Origin: Macrothele yani
Taxonomy: Eukaryota; Arthropoda; Arachnida; Araneae; Macrothelidae
Length of the DNA: 64,000 nt
Direction: 5' to 3'
NCBI GenBank assembly: GCA_039090855.1
Contig: CM077006.1
Span: forward strand, 45,889,336 to 45,953,335
In this document: positions 1 to 10,061 of the stretch, piece after piece
Layout: each line of letters opens with the position of its first letter
Position numbering within the stretch: the stretch's first letter is position 1
Notes under the pieces: generated by a model
The model's input: the letters and a program-made list of their open reading frames with translations, nothing else
Told to the model about the DNA's origin: nothing
Databases searched by the model: none
Translations under genes and position numbers: made by a program

Positions 1-210
1 TGCTTTGCATTTTATAAGTGTAGTTATGTCACTACTCACCCTGGATACTTCCAAACACTTCTCCAGTATTGTTTTGAATCGGGCTTAATTGAGGAATGTG
101 GTAGAACAGATTGCGAGGAAATAGCAATCCTGAAATGTGCTCACTGTGAGAACTACTTTTGTTTGAACCATTCCATAATTAAAGATCTTCATATTTTTTG
201 TCGTACATGA
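1..210 (+). CDS. Partial C terminus of an unidentified zinc-binding protein
   Basis: Frame 1 is open from the left edge to TGA at 208-210 (69 residues). The C-terminal half has a regular Cys/His ladder: C-x4-C-x7-C-x2-C-x4-C-x2-H-x6-H-x2-C, ending in ENYFCLNHSIIKDLHIFC. This resembles an AN1-type zinc finger (the CxxC...FCxxH...HxC layout), seen in some host proteins and at the C terminus of some transposon-encoded proteins. The start lies outside the window. A consensus donor (AAG|GTGAGT) begins at 214, just after the stop, so the transcript may have an intron in its 3' UTR or the stop may be avoided by another splice form. I cannot name the family; host gene or domesticated transposon are both possible. 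Confidence 0.45.
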   Translation, partial: CFAFYKCSYVTTHPGYFQTLLQYCFESGLIEECGRTDCEEIAILKCAHCENYFCLNHSIIKDLHIFCRT

Positions 211-591
211 AAGGTGAGTGCAAAGTATATCCATAAAGGAACACGCTATATTGCATATCCGTTCATGAATACTTTGTAATGTATACCAATTGCTTAAAAC
301 AACGAAAGCAATTCCGATACGGGCCGCAAGAGTAATGGAGATTCCATGAATATTGTCTCCGCCAGTGTTCTTTGATGTCCTATAACTTCATCATTTACAT
401 TCCATAGCACCTAAAAGTTTGTCATTATACATAACCCCTTTCAGTACTGTCGAATGATATAACAAGCACTGTGCATCCAGCGACAACGGTCCGGACCGTT
501 CCCTTGTTAGAATATTTGTTTCTACCTTAGTAGTTGGGCCGTGCAACAACCCTCCCCAGCACGCAAACGACTTAATTGTCTCTTCTGCGGT
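211..591. other. No recognisable gene
   Basis: Non-coding by inspection. Open frames here on the minus strand run across the neighbouring SINE and have no recognisable motif. Confidence 0.5.
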
Positions 592-837
592 ACCCAGATT
601 TTTTTTTTTTTTTTTTTTGGTTGGAGGTTTAACGACCGCCGTGAGCAACTCAATGGGCTATAAGCAGTCGCCCGTCCCTAATTTAGGGTCACTGGTTCCA
701 GGGAAGGGAGAGAGCCAGTGGCGTAAGACAAACACAACATCCATGCCTCACCGGGATTCGAACCCGGACCCCTTACGGACGAATGATCAGAGGCCAACGC
801 CTTAGACCACTGTGCCACCGGGGCGGCACCCAGATTT
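592..837 (-). mobile_element. SINE family A (tRNA-derived), full copy
   Basis: In minus orientation this is a tRNA-like head (GCCGCCCCGGTGGCACAGTG, with A box TGGCNCAGTGG and B box GGTTCGAATCC), an unrelated body ending CGTTAAACCTCCAA, and an A tail (T-run 601-618). The insertion is flanked by a near 10-bp target duplication ACCCAGATTT (592-601 and 828-837). The head resembles a leucine tRNA in its A-box region, which is inference. At least five more family A copies lie in this window, all at separate sites with their own duplications, so this is a dispersed retroposon and not a functional tRNA gene. Confidence 0.9.
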
Positions 838-1106
838 CACTGCCGTATATCAGAGTAGGAACAATCCCACGTTTCTGTACTGACACCATGCTTGGCGTTT
901 ATTTGATTTATGCATACTTGGGCTTGCTCCATTTATCATGTTTGCCACAATTTTAATTCATTACTGAGTGTAATGATTTTTCCACTTGTGTTTTTTATTT
1001 AGGATATCTTCCACTATCCAGCTACTAATACGTTCTCAAAAAAATTGAAAAGTGATTTGCTATAAAGTGCTGGCTTGAAGAACTGTGGCTAGTACTCACA
1101 AGTCAA

Positions 1107-2070
1107 TACACTGGTCACAAAAAAAGTTAGGGCTATTGCATGAAATGAAGGATGTATGTATCTGACTCAAGTAACACGCATTGAAATAACACCTGTGAGG
1201 CTACGGAGCACAAACGATAAAGAGTGCGTTTACGAAAACAATTTATTGTGCAATTTCTGCACACAACAATATAGGCAACATGGTAAATTCGGAGAATGTC
1301 CATACCTCTGGATTTCAGTAGCCGGTAACACCACCTGTCTGTCGAAGAACGTCTTGACACCTACGAGGTATACTTACAATGATAATATTGATTAGTGTCT
1401 GGGCAGCTTGTCCCATATTACTGGCAACACGTTACGGAGGTCTGCCAGTGTACTGGGGTATGGAACGTTGTTATCCAGACGTCTCTGATAAGAGTACCAA
1501 AAGTTCTCAACAGGATTAAGGTCAGAAGACCTCGGAAGCAGCTGTAACGATTGAATCTAATGATTTTCCAGATCTTGAAAAACACTCCAGATACGGTGAG
1601 CGGTTGCATTGTCATCGAGAAAACGGAATACATGTTCAATAGCAGCGTGAAACAATGTCACAAAGATCTCGTTTCGGTACACTGAGGCATTCATGTTGCA
1701 TTGACAAACATACAAGGAAGTACGGCCATTATAACACACTCCTGGCCAGATCAGAACTTGGTAAGGATGGAAGGACTGCACATAGGGTGGTTGCATTCGT
1801 GTGCCAAATCTTCACACGTGTCCTCGTCGAGTATCAGCTTAAAAAGCTAAATGGGATTCGTCTGTGAACAGTATATAGTGCCACTCTGTATTCCATGACA
1901 TGTACTGTTGTTGGACCCAGGTACATCTTTGACGACGGCGAGCCGATGTCAATGCTACATATCTCAGCAACCTCCATATCCGATAAAACGGTTTCATACC
2001 GTTTGGGTGCATACTGTGACACCAGAAGCAGCTCGAAGTGATTCCCGAAATTGGCTACTAGTGATATTAT
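1107..2070 (-). pseudogene. Tc1-like transposase remnant
   Basis: Minus-strand reading gives scattered Tc1/mariner DDE landmarks: FRFLDDNATAHR (second catalytic Asp, near 1615-1590), then RSSDLNPVENFWYSYQRRL (third catalytic Glu) and a C-terminal DVLRQTGGVTGY followed by a stop at 1315-1317. The N-terminal part is much decayed, with several frameshifts and stops. One end may be the TGGTCACAAAAAAAGTTAGG stretch at 1117, but I see no matching inverted copy at the other end, where the next transposon starts. Not functional. Confidence 0.7.
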
Positions 2071-2166
2071 ACCGTCGAGTCACATTATTGTGACCACTTC
2101 CTACTTTTGACGTCAACAGCGTGCTGCCAATGAAAGAAAGCACGTATCGTGAGCTGGCTTGGAAGG

Positions 2167-2173
2167 TATATAA
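2167..2173 (+). promoter_or_regulatory. Putative TATA box of the family B transposase
   Basis: TATATAA lies 44 bases before the transposase ATG at 2217, inside GGTATATAAGGTGTGC. The same block is kept in the second copy of this transposon (44289-44295), which supports a promoter role. Inference only. Confidence 0.4.
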
Positions 2174-2216
2174 GGTGTGCTGTAGGCATTCTGAAAACAT
2201 ATCACTCGTTGCTGTC

Positions 2217-3271
2217 ATGGATAAAACGAGCGATTTATGGGGATGATTATCGGCTAATAAAAAAGGGATGTTTATAGGCTCTCGGGCCAAGGGTGGTAAT
2301 ATTTCTGAAACAGCGCAGTTTGTGGACTGTTCCCGTGCTGCTGCTGCGGTTAAAATGTATCCTGATGGGAGAAATGGCACCATTGCGAATAAGCGACGTT
2401 GAAACTGCGGAGCACCACATGCCATTGATGTGAGAGGTAAACGTCGGCTTCGAAGGTGCGTGAGAGCTGATCGACACGGTACAGTGGAACAACTCAGTGA
2501 CCGAATGAACCAAGGGGTTACCGGAAGTGTGTCTAAAACGACAGTTCAGCAAACCCTGCTGCTTATGGGGCTTTGACGCAGACGGATGGTCACTGTACCT
2601 ATGCTAACGAAGGTGCATCGGCAGAAAAGGCTTACATTTGCACGGTAGTATCCGAATTGGACCTCCGCTGATTGTCAAAAGATTGCCTTCTCCGATGAGT
2701 CACGTTTTCTGCTTCATCGAACGGATGGACGTTAATGTATAAGGTGGGAAACATCGGATAACAAACACTCTTCAACCATTGCTGGCAGAAGATAACCTGG
2801 TGGGGGCTGTGTTAGGGTCTGGGGAATGTTTTCGTGGCATTCTCTGCGTCCACTCATATCTGCGGAAGGAAACTATGGACCGAATTCTTTATGAATCCAT
2901 CCTTGCAGACTACGTACACCCATACGTGCTGATTGTCTTCCTTGCGGCGGATAACATCTTCCAGCACGACAATGCGACGTGTCACACAGCTAGAAATGTC
3001 CGAGAGTGGTTGGAAGAACACCATGAAGGCTTTAAAGTACTTCGCTGGCCCCCATAATTCCCAAGCCGTAAACCCAATTGAGCCCCTATGGGACCACCTT
3101 GATCGTGTTGTTCTCTCTATGGATCCTTCACTACGTACCCTCCAGCAGCTGTTAGATGCACTGCAATCATCATGGCTCCACACACCTCTGAGCACCTTCC
3201 AGCGCCTTATTGAGTCCCTCCCCTGCGAGCGCAAAGCGGTTACTATGGATATTAGCTGGGTGTCACAATAA
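2217..3271 (+). pseudogene. Tc1 transposase, family B, broken
   Basis: A cut-and-paste DDE transposase whose frame can be followed with breaks. It starts near ATG 2217 (MDKTSDLWG). The DNA-binding region includes VEQLSDRMNQGVTGSVSKTT. The catalytic part shows AFSDESRFLLHRTDGR (first Asp, about 2692) and FQHDNATCHTARNVREWLEE (second Asp, 2960s), then NPIEPLWDHLDRVVLS (third acidic residue) in a different frame. In-frame stops occur near 2573 and 2738, and a frameshift lies near 3055. It sits inside matching TIRs. The catalytic triad is traceable but no intact protein could be made. Confidence 0.82.
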
Positions 3272-3285
3272 TGTGACTCGACCCT

Positions 3286-3740
3286 GTAGGACATGTCCGA
3301 GAACTTGCTGTCAGATATCGATGATGCCTCCTGATTTTTATCCTAGAGTGACCACTCCTGTTTCGTTTTACAACATTTCCATGCCGTAGTAATCTTGTGT
3401 GTGGCCTACTTACTATACTTTGCGAAGCTCCTAAAGCAGCGGCCTCATCGATCTGCCGTACACTTACCTGTAACATGCCAGCAGCTCTATTTCTGTTGTC
3501 AATGCTTAAACATCGTCCGGACATCATTTCAGGTTAATCCCGCACTGAAAGCAACTTCTAGACCAAGCAGTGAAACGACCCGTTTTCCACTTCTCGCTGG
3601 ATGCCTTTATCGGAGCTCGCACGCCAGCTGCTGTGTTGTCATGGTGCTACTGTAATTTACATCTGGCGTAGCTGCGCACACTGATAACCGATCTCCAGTA
3701 TAACTAAATTTGTATATCACCATGTTTTCCCTTCGAAACC
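3286..3740 (-). pseudogene. Tc1-like transposase N-terminal fragment
   Basis: Minus-strand frame 3527 to about 3300 reads NRAAGMLQVSVRQIDEAAAL, then SQSIVSRPHTRLLRHGNVVK and NRSGHSRIKIRRHHRYL. This matches the paired helix-turn-helix DNA-binding region of one common Tc1 subfamily (consensus RAIGMLQ...VSR...TGSV.DRPRSGRPR..T..QDRYI, from general knowledge). The catalytic half is absent; it was probably lost when family B inserted next to it. The 3530-3740 part is likely its 5' flank but is not clearly defined. Confidence 0.6.
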
Positions 3741-4616
3741 GCTATATCCCCAACTTTTTACAACCAGCGTAATTTTAATGGACACTCAAGACAGCTTTCC
3801 CTATTGCTGTAGAATTTATTTGAACACAAAGCTGAGGTAAGCGAGAGTCACGCTTGTAACAAGTCAGTCTACCCAGCTGACAAACTGCATTGAAATGCCG
3901 CAAATGTAGTGAAGCGTAAGAAAACCGTTGTTCACTTGAAAAAACCAGGAGCGGGGTGGTTTCGTCACTTTTACTTCAATACACTAATGGGTGGTGATGA
4001 ATTCTCACACACGCACACACATGCATGTACCTTCAAATAATCCGTGCCCTTCAAATACAGTAATACACTCTTGTAAGCAAAGTGGAAAACCAACCAACAA
4101 AGGCGTAAATAGATAAGACTAAACATCTGTGGCTGAGTTTCGAAGAAAATTTCTTAAACTAGAAACGAGAATTCATCTCTTTGAATGGACAACTGAAGCT
4201 ACATGCAATAAGCTTCTTCAATTTTTACGTGCAGAGAGAGGTTCAGAAAGAGTGTTTAACAGGCTTTGAAAACATTTGGAGCTCTTAGTGTATGGGCGGT
4301 TGGCAGATAGCGAGGTGGTGGTTCATGGAGGGAACTTTCACGGTGCCGGTATTTAGGAAAACCATTCTATGCTTACAGTAGGCGAAAAGTGTGGTTAGCA
4401 GTTTAAGGATGAGCAGTTTAAAGAGTGATTCGACCGTTCTACTAAGAGGTAATATAATTTATATAAGAGAAACTACACCGGAGAATTAAAACAGAGATAT
4501 ATGCCATACATGCTTTCTTACACAGAAACTTTTGCTAAACGAACTTCCACTTGAAGTACAGTACCAGTCAAAAGCAAATAATTAAGCACAGTGATAAAAC
4601 GTTTACGTTCGGATCA
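3741..4616. other. No gene seen; short CA microsatellite
   Basis: Nothing recognisable on either strand. A short interrupted (CA)n tract lies at about 4008-4022. This is probably intergenic or upstream intron sequence. Confidence 0.5.
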
Positions 4617-7003
4617 AGTGTCAGTAGGCAGTTTACTTTTAAGCATGCAATAAAGAAGTGTAAGTAGGGAGTTTGCTTTTAAACATGCAATAAAACCCTT
4701 CTTTACTGTCTACCCTTCTTGCAATAAAACCCTTCTTTACTGTGTCAGTAAGCAGTCACAGTAAAGAAGGGTTACCAGACAGTTTGCTTTTAAACATGAA
4801 ATAAAGAAATGTCAGTAGGCAGTTAACTTTTAAATATGCAATAAAGAAATGCCAGTAGGCAGTTTACTTTTAAATATGCAATAAAGAAGTGTCAGTAGGC
4901 AGTTTATTTTAAAACACGCAAAAAAGAAATATCAGTAGGCAGTTTTCTTTTAAGCATAAAATAAAAAAGTGACAATAGGCAGTCGCAATAAAGCGTCAGT
5001 AGGCGGTTTATTTTAAAACATGCAATAAAGAAGTGCCAGTACGTAGTTTCCTTTTAAACAGGCAATAGAGAAGTGCCAGTACGTAGTTTCCTTTTAAACA
5101 GGCAATAGAGAAGTGTCAGTAAGGCATTCGCATAAAGTGTCTGCACGCAGTCGAATTAAAGAAGTGTCAGTACGCAGTCACAATAAAGAAGTGTCAGTAC
5201 GCAGTCGCAATAAAGAAGTGTCAGTAAGCAGTAGCAATAAAAAGTGTCAGTACGCAGTAGCAATAAAGAAGTGTCAGTAGGCAGCAACAATAAAGAAGGG
5301 TCAGTAAGGAGCAACAATAAAGAAGTGTCAGTACGTAGTCGCAATAAAGAAGTGTCAGTAGTCAGCCACAATAAACAAGTGTCAGTAGTCAGCCACAATA
5401 AACAAGTGTCAGTAGTCAGCCACAATAAACAAGTGTCAGTAGTCAGCCACAATAAACAAGTGTCAGTAGGCAGTCGTAATAAAAAGTGTCAGTAGTTAGT
5501 TACAATAAAAACTGTCAATAAGCAGTCACAATAAAGTGTCAGTACGCAATCGCAATAAAGAAGTGTCAGTAGGCAGTCGTAATAAAAATTGTCAGTAGTT
5601 AGTCACAATAAAAAACTGTCAGCAGGCATAAACAAAGACATCGCTCTTTCCACGTTTAGCAACGCACAGCAACCGAAAAATTGTTATTCGGCCGCCGCCG
5701 GGGAATTGAATCCCGGACAACGCACAACAACCGAAAAATTGTTATTCGGCCGAAAATTGAATCCCGGATCTCTCGATATCTAGCCGAGCACGTTAGCCTT
5801 ACACGGCTAAATATCGAGAGATCCGGGATTCAATTCACCGGCGACGGCCGAATAACAATTTTTCGGTTGCTGTGCGTTGCTAAACGTGGAAAGAGCGATG
5901 TCTTTGTTTATTCGTTGACGCCACGTATTTGGAGGATTTTCACTTTGTCAGTAGGCAGTCACAATAAAATGACTGCCGACTGAGTAGTCGCAATAAAGAA
6001 GAATTAGTAGGCAGCTCGCTTTTAAACATGAAATACAGGAGTGTCAGCAGGCAGTTTATTTTAAAATATGTGATAAAGTATCAGTCGGCAATTTGCTTTT
6101 AAGCATGCAATAAAAAAGTGTCAGTGAGCAGTCGCAATAGAAAAAGGTCAGTATACAGTTTGCTTTTAAACATGTAATAAAGAAGTGTCAGTAGACAGTC
6201 ACAATAAAAAGTGTCAGTAGGCAGTCACAATAAAGAAGTGTCAGTAGGCAGCCACAATAAAGAAGTTTCAGCAAACAGTCGCAATAAAGAAGTGTCAGTA
6301 GGCAGTCGCAATAAAGAAGTGTCAGTAGGCAGTCGCAATAAAGAAGTGTCAGTAGGCAGTCGCATTAAAGAAGTGTCAATAGACAGTAACAATAAAAAGT
6401 GTCAGTAGGCAGTCGCAATAAAGAAGTTTCAGTAGGCAGTCACAAGAAAAAGTGTCAGTCGGCAGTCGCAACAAAGAAGTGTCAGTAGGCAGTCACAATA
6501 AAGAAGTGTCCATAGGCAGCAGCAACAAAATGTGACAGTAGGCAATCACAATAAAAAATGTCAGTAGGCAGTCGCAATAAAGAAGTGTCAGTAGGCAGTC
6601 ACAATTAAGAAGTGTCAACAGACAGTAGCAATGAAAAGTGTCAGTAGGCAATCACAAAAAAAAAAAAACAGTGTCAGGAGGCAGTAACAATAGAAGTGTC
6701 AGTAGGCAGTCGCAATAAAGAAGTGTAAGTAGGCAGTGGCAATAAAGAAGTATCAGTAAGCAGTCGTAATAAAAAAGTGTCAGTAAGCAGTTTGTTTTTA
6801 AACATGAAATACAGAACTGTCAGTTGGCAGTTTATTTTAAAATATGCAAAAAGAAGTATCAGTAGACAATTTGCTTTTAAGCATTCAATAAAAATGTGTC
6901 AGTAAGCAGTCGCAATAAAGAAGTGTCAGTAGACAGTTTATTTTAAAACATGCAATAAAGAAGTACCAGTACGTTATTTACTTTTAATGATGCGGTAAAG
7001 AAG
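4617..7003. repeat. Satellite array, 27-bp unit and longer variants
   Basis: Tandem array built on AGTGTCAGTAGGCAGTCGCA + ATAAAGA (27 bp; the second part is often CACAATAAA). A longer variant of about 38-40 bp replaces the middle with TTTGCTTTTAAACATG. The 27-bp form dominates 5160-5620 and 6180-6780; the long form dominates the edges (4617-5150 and 6780-7003), so the centre looks more recently homogenised. Because 27 is a multiple of three, long frames such as 5244-5495 and 6211-6408 arise with a 9-residue period (SVGSRNKEV); these are by-products. A foldback element interrupts it. It ends 48 bp before a CBM14 exon, so it lies in an intron. Confidence 0.92.
5628..5911. mobile_element. Foldback/MITE-like palindrome inside the satellite
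   Basis: Left arm from 5628 (ATAAACAAAGACATCGCTCT) and right arm ending 5911 (its reverse complement) match over roughly 90 bp, through a CGAAAAATTGTTATTCGG block. Inside is a second smaller hairpin with GGATCTCTCGATAT (5768-5781) facing ATATCGAGAGATCC. Part of the left arm (CAACCGAAAAATTGTTATTC and GAATCCCGGA) is duplicated. No coding sequence. The array stops on the left and resumes at about 5947, as expected for an insertion. Confidence 0.8.
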
Positions 7004-7051
7004 GCTGTGCTTTATTCGTAATTGATTTCGTGTTTTTTTTTCTATTTCTAG

Positions 7052-7237
7052 TTTCAGAGAGTAAAAAAAGGAACAGATTGTGTCCGAAACCAGACGGAAT
7101 ATTTCCGAATGTGAAGAACTGCAGTACATTCATTTTCTGTGTTGACGGTACGCCTTATCTGCAGGAATGTCCTCCAGGATTGGCTTTCGATCCCAAAACT
7201 GTAAGGTGCGACTTTCCTGAAGTTGTTGGATGCAAAC
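7052..7237 (+). CDS. Exon encoding a CBM14 (peritrophin-A) chitin-binding module
   Basis: Exon bounded by a polypyrimidine acceptor (TTTCTATTTCTAG|, AG at 7050-7051) and a strong donor (AAAC|GTAAGT, 7238). It is 186 bp and phase 1 at both ends. It encodes VSESKKRNRLCPKPDGIF through PEVVGCK. Six cysteines are spaced C-x12-C-x5-C-x9-C-x12-C-x7-C, with FIFC and GLAFDPKTVRC as typical landmarks: the type 2 chitin-binding domain (CBM14), a three-disulphide fold binding chitin outside the cell in peritrophic matrix or cuticle proteins. The exon at 20111-20296 has identical length, phase and spacing, so both probably belong to one gene. No signal peptide is seen because the first exon is not here. 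Confidence 0.85.
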
Positions 7238-7290
7238 GTAAGTGTTTCTCAGATTCGTATCAAACACACCAATGCTATAGAAGTTTATAA

Positions 7291-7904
7291 TCGATCACAA
7301 AATGTCGAACACATGATAATACTACGGAACGGAAAAGAATGGTTTCAAATAACAGCCATTATTTTTCTTCAATCACGTTGATTTCCAAACAACTGTTACG
7401 CTAGCGGTGAAATTTCTACATGAGACAAATTTACTCTCAACAGAAAATCTTCTGTTTAGGAGATCATGGACATCATTTTCATATCTGGGAGAGCGGAGAG
7501 TGATGGCTCACTTGTATTCTTAAAGTTACTAATTTTCCTTTGAGTATTATACTAGAATTAAATAAAAAGCTAATCCCCTGTAATGTAACAAAGGAATAAT
7601 TTACCTTCTGTTAGTTTTGGTGAAGAATCATGGACATTCAAACTGTTTTCAATGCCCATTTATACGTTTGTTAAAGATAAATAAATCGCCTTTTTTCGCA
7701 ATTCCGCTAGAACGACAGCAGAAGTTCTGCCAATTGTTTGTCATTTTTTTACATGAACAGAACAGCAGCCGTTTTTATTTATTATTGATCTAAAACAGGC
7801 AAATTCGTTTAATCCTTATATTCTTTGACCTTTTTAAGAATTTTATGCCCAAGTTATTACTCGAATCGCTATAACTTCAACTTTATAGTTAATCTTTATC
7901 TTGC
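7291..7904. other. Intron sequence, nothing recognised
   Basis: AT-rich sequence downstream of the CBM14 donor. No motif, repeat or open frame of interest seen on either strand. Confidence 0.5.
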
Positions 7905-7935
7905 ACTGACGTAGCTTTGCATTAGGAACACTTAT

Positions 7936-9928
7936 CTAATAACGCGTTAGTCAACCTTTCTGTGCAATCATGGCTCGCAGACGCCTAGAAGCAGATTATG
8001 CAAGGTGTCGAACATCCTCCATGCGCGACGCGATCCATGTATGCTGTAGCAGCTCCGTCAGTTCACACTCATTCTGTGAAGGTGGATCAGCAGTTCTCAC
8101 ACCCCGTTCTAGCATATTCCACAATTGTTCAATTGGGTTACAATCAGGGGAGTTTGGTGGCCAAGGCACTGTGGCGAATTTGTTGTCCTGTTTCTCCAAC
8201 CACTCAGTGGTTATACGAGCTCGATAACACGGTGCGTTGTCCTGTTGAAAGATGGCACTGCGGTCCGGATAAACCTCCTGTTGATATGGATGGAGATGAT
8301 CGGCTAACAATTCCCTCTAAAGTCCACCATTCAGTGTTTGTGGGATGATAATCAACATACCTAGGGCTTGCCAGGAAAAAGCCTTCAGACCAGAACACCA
8401 CCTCCACGGTCCTGCTGAATCTCAATGGTGCAACCAGAGGATAGGGACTCATGCTGTTTACTCCATATGTGAACCCGGCCAACAGCACGGTACAGCAGGA
8501 AACGGGACTCATCACTCCAGACAACCTCCCTCCACCTGTCGAAGGTCCATTGCCGTCGTTTTTTGGCCCATGCAAGGCGTTATTTGCAACGATTGGGCGT
8601 CATCATGGGTACCCACGTTGGTCTCTGGCTGTGGAATCTCAGGCTAAGCAAGGTACGGCGCAGGGTGCGTGTGGAAATAGGTCGAACTGCACCGCTGTTG
8701 TTCTGGTGGGTTATCTGGTTGACTGTTGGGTGCCGTTGTTGAGATACCAGTTGTGACCCCCGACACTCACCTCTAGGATCAACAGTGCGTGGCTGACCAA
8801 TGTGAGTACTTTAGCTGGATGTCTGTGTATGGTTAATCTAGTCCTGGTACACCCTTGATACAGTAGTAAGGGAGCAGCCAACAAGTGTGCCTGACCAATG
8901 TGAGCCCTTCTGATGGATGTCTGTGTATAGTTAATTCAGTCCTGGTACATCCTTGATACAGTAGTTCAGGAGCAGCCAACAAGTGTGGCTTACCAATGTG
9001 AACCCTTCTACTGGATGTCTGTGCATGGTTAATCCAGTCCTGGTACACGCTCGATACAGTAGTACGAGAGCAGCCAACAAGTGTGGCTGATCAATGTGAG
9101 CCCTTCTGCTGGATGTCAGTGCATGGTTAATCCAGTCGTGGTACACCCTTGATACAGTAGTTCGGGAGCAGCCAACAAGTGTGACTGACCAATTTGAGCA
9201 CTTCTGCTGGATGTCTGTGCTGCATGGTTAATCTATTCTGGTAAACCCTTTATACAGTAGTACGGGAGCAGCCAACAAGTGTGGCTGACCAATGTGAGTC
9301 CTTCTACTGGATGTCTGTGTATGGTTAATCCAGTACTGGTACACCCTTGATACAGTAGAACCGGAGCAGCCAACAAGTGTGGCTGACCAATGTGAGCCCT
9401 TCTGCTGGATGTTTGCGCATGGTTAATCCAGTCCTGGTACACCCTTGATACAGTTGTACGGGAGCAGTCAGCAAGTGTGGCAACCAACGTGAGCAGTCAG
9501 AAAGTGTGGCTGACCAACGTGAGCAGTCAGCAAGTGTGGCTGACTAACGTGAACCCTTCTGCTGGATGTCTGTGCATGGTTAATCCAGTCCTGGTACAGT
9601 AGAACGGGAGCAATCAACAAGTGTGGCTGACCAACGTGAGCCCTTCTGCTGGATGTCTGTGTATGGTTAACCCAGTCTTGGTACACCCTTGATACAGTAG
9701 TACGGGAGCAGCTAACAAGTGTGGCTGACCAATATGAGCTCTTCTGCTGGATGTCCGTGCATGGTTAATGCAATCCTGGTACATCCTTGATGCAGTAGTA
9801 CGGGAGCAGCCGACAAATGCGGCTGTTTCTGAAATACTGGCACATGCACTCCGGGCTCTAACTGTCTGACCGCGGTCAAATTGGCTTAAGTCGCCTCGTT
9901 TCTTAATTACTGACAAGTGTTTACTCAT
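7936..9928 (-). pseudogene. Tc1 transposase, broken and expanded
   Basis: It starts at ATG 9928 with MSKHLSVIKKRGDLSQFDRG, then a helix-turn-helix segment ETAAFVGCSRTTASRMYQD. The minisatellite then repeats that segment. The catalytic half resumes downstream: SDESRFLLYRAVGRVHIW (about 8500), FQQDNAPCYRARITTEWLEK (second Asp, about 8250), NSPDCNPIEQLWNMLERGV (Glu of the DD34E triad). The C terminus decays to MIAQKG-stop-LTRY with the final stop at 7936-7938. Several stops and frameshifts make it dead. Normal Tc1 transposases are about 340 residues. Confidence 0.8.
8797..9830. repeat. 98-bp minisatellite derived from a transposase HTH segment
   Basis: About ten copies of a 98-bp unit. The anchor GACCAATGTGAG recurs at 8797, 8895, 8993, 9091, 9189, 9289 and 9387. 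The spacing is then disturbed by 35-bp sub-repeats (9480-9560) and continues near 9630 and 9727. On the minus strand each unit reads about CSRTTVSRVYQDWINHAQTS, the transposon's own HTH, so the array grew from inside the gene. Since 98 is not a multiple of three, successive copies fall in different frames. Confidence 0.9.
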
Positions 9929-10061
9929 TACGCACAGAGGATAGATGTGTACAATTTATTGTAGCCGCACGGGACGTTGATGTCACGTGGTACTTCGTCA
10001 TCGTTCCGAATATATAAAACGGAGGGGAGGGGTGGTGTTCCTAATGAAAAGATAGCTCAGT

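Larger units (their letters stand above)
2074..3282 (+). mobile_element. Tc1-like transposon (family B) with 21-bp TIRs
   Basis: Perfect 21-bp terminal inverted repeats, GTCGAGTCACATTATTGTGA plus C at 2074-2094 and its reverse complement at 3262-3282. On the right the repeat continues as CAGG next to TA, the Tc1 arrangement. Length is about 1.2 kb, normal for Tc1. A second copy of this family begins near 40525 and is split by later insertions. Confidence 0.88.
7905..10061 (-). mobile_element. Tc1-like transposon enlarged by an internal minisatellite
   Basis: Imperfect TIRs of about 27 bp: ACTGACGTAGCTTTGCATTA + GGAACAC ends at 7931, and the inverted form GTGTTCCTAATG with flank GATAGCTCAGT starts at 10035. 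The whole is about 2.15 kb, longer than the usual 1.2 kb because the coding region carries a tandem array (8797-9830). It lies in the presumed CBM14 intron. Confidence 0.75.

Noticed and set aside
601..827. Functional tRNA genes at the SINE heads (also 17472, 21302, 28945, 36160, 57400, 57700)
   Set aside because: A and B boxes are present, but the cloverleaf acceptor stem is not convincing, the copies carry SINE bodies and tails, and most have target duplications.
1994..2425. 143-residue minus-strand frame sharing MFSECLQHTLYT with a frame at 44322
   Set aside because: The shared residues are the antisense of the family B Tc1 5' region present at both places. At 44322 it merely runs into the Penelope-like frame.
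5156..6408. Long open frames with 9-residue repeats (SVGSRNKEV, LLWLTTDTC)
   Set aside because: They exist only because the 27-bp unit is a multiple of three and lacks stops. They appear on both strands and have no gene context.
4617..7003. CRISPR-like regular repeats
   Set aside because: Units are contiguous or nearly so, there are no unique spacers of constant length, and the sequence is clearly eukaryotic.
8833..9686. Several similar minus-strand frames (VYQDWINHAQTSSRRAHIG)
   Set aside because: These are frame-shifted readings of the 98-bp minisatellite, not a gene family.
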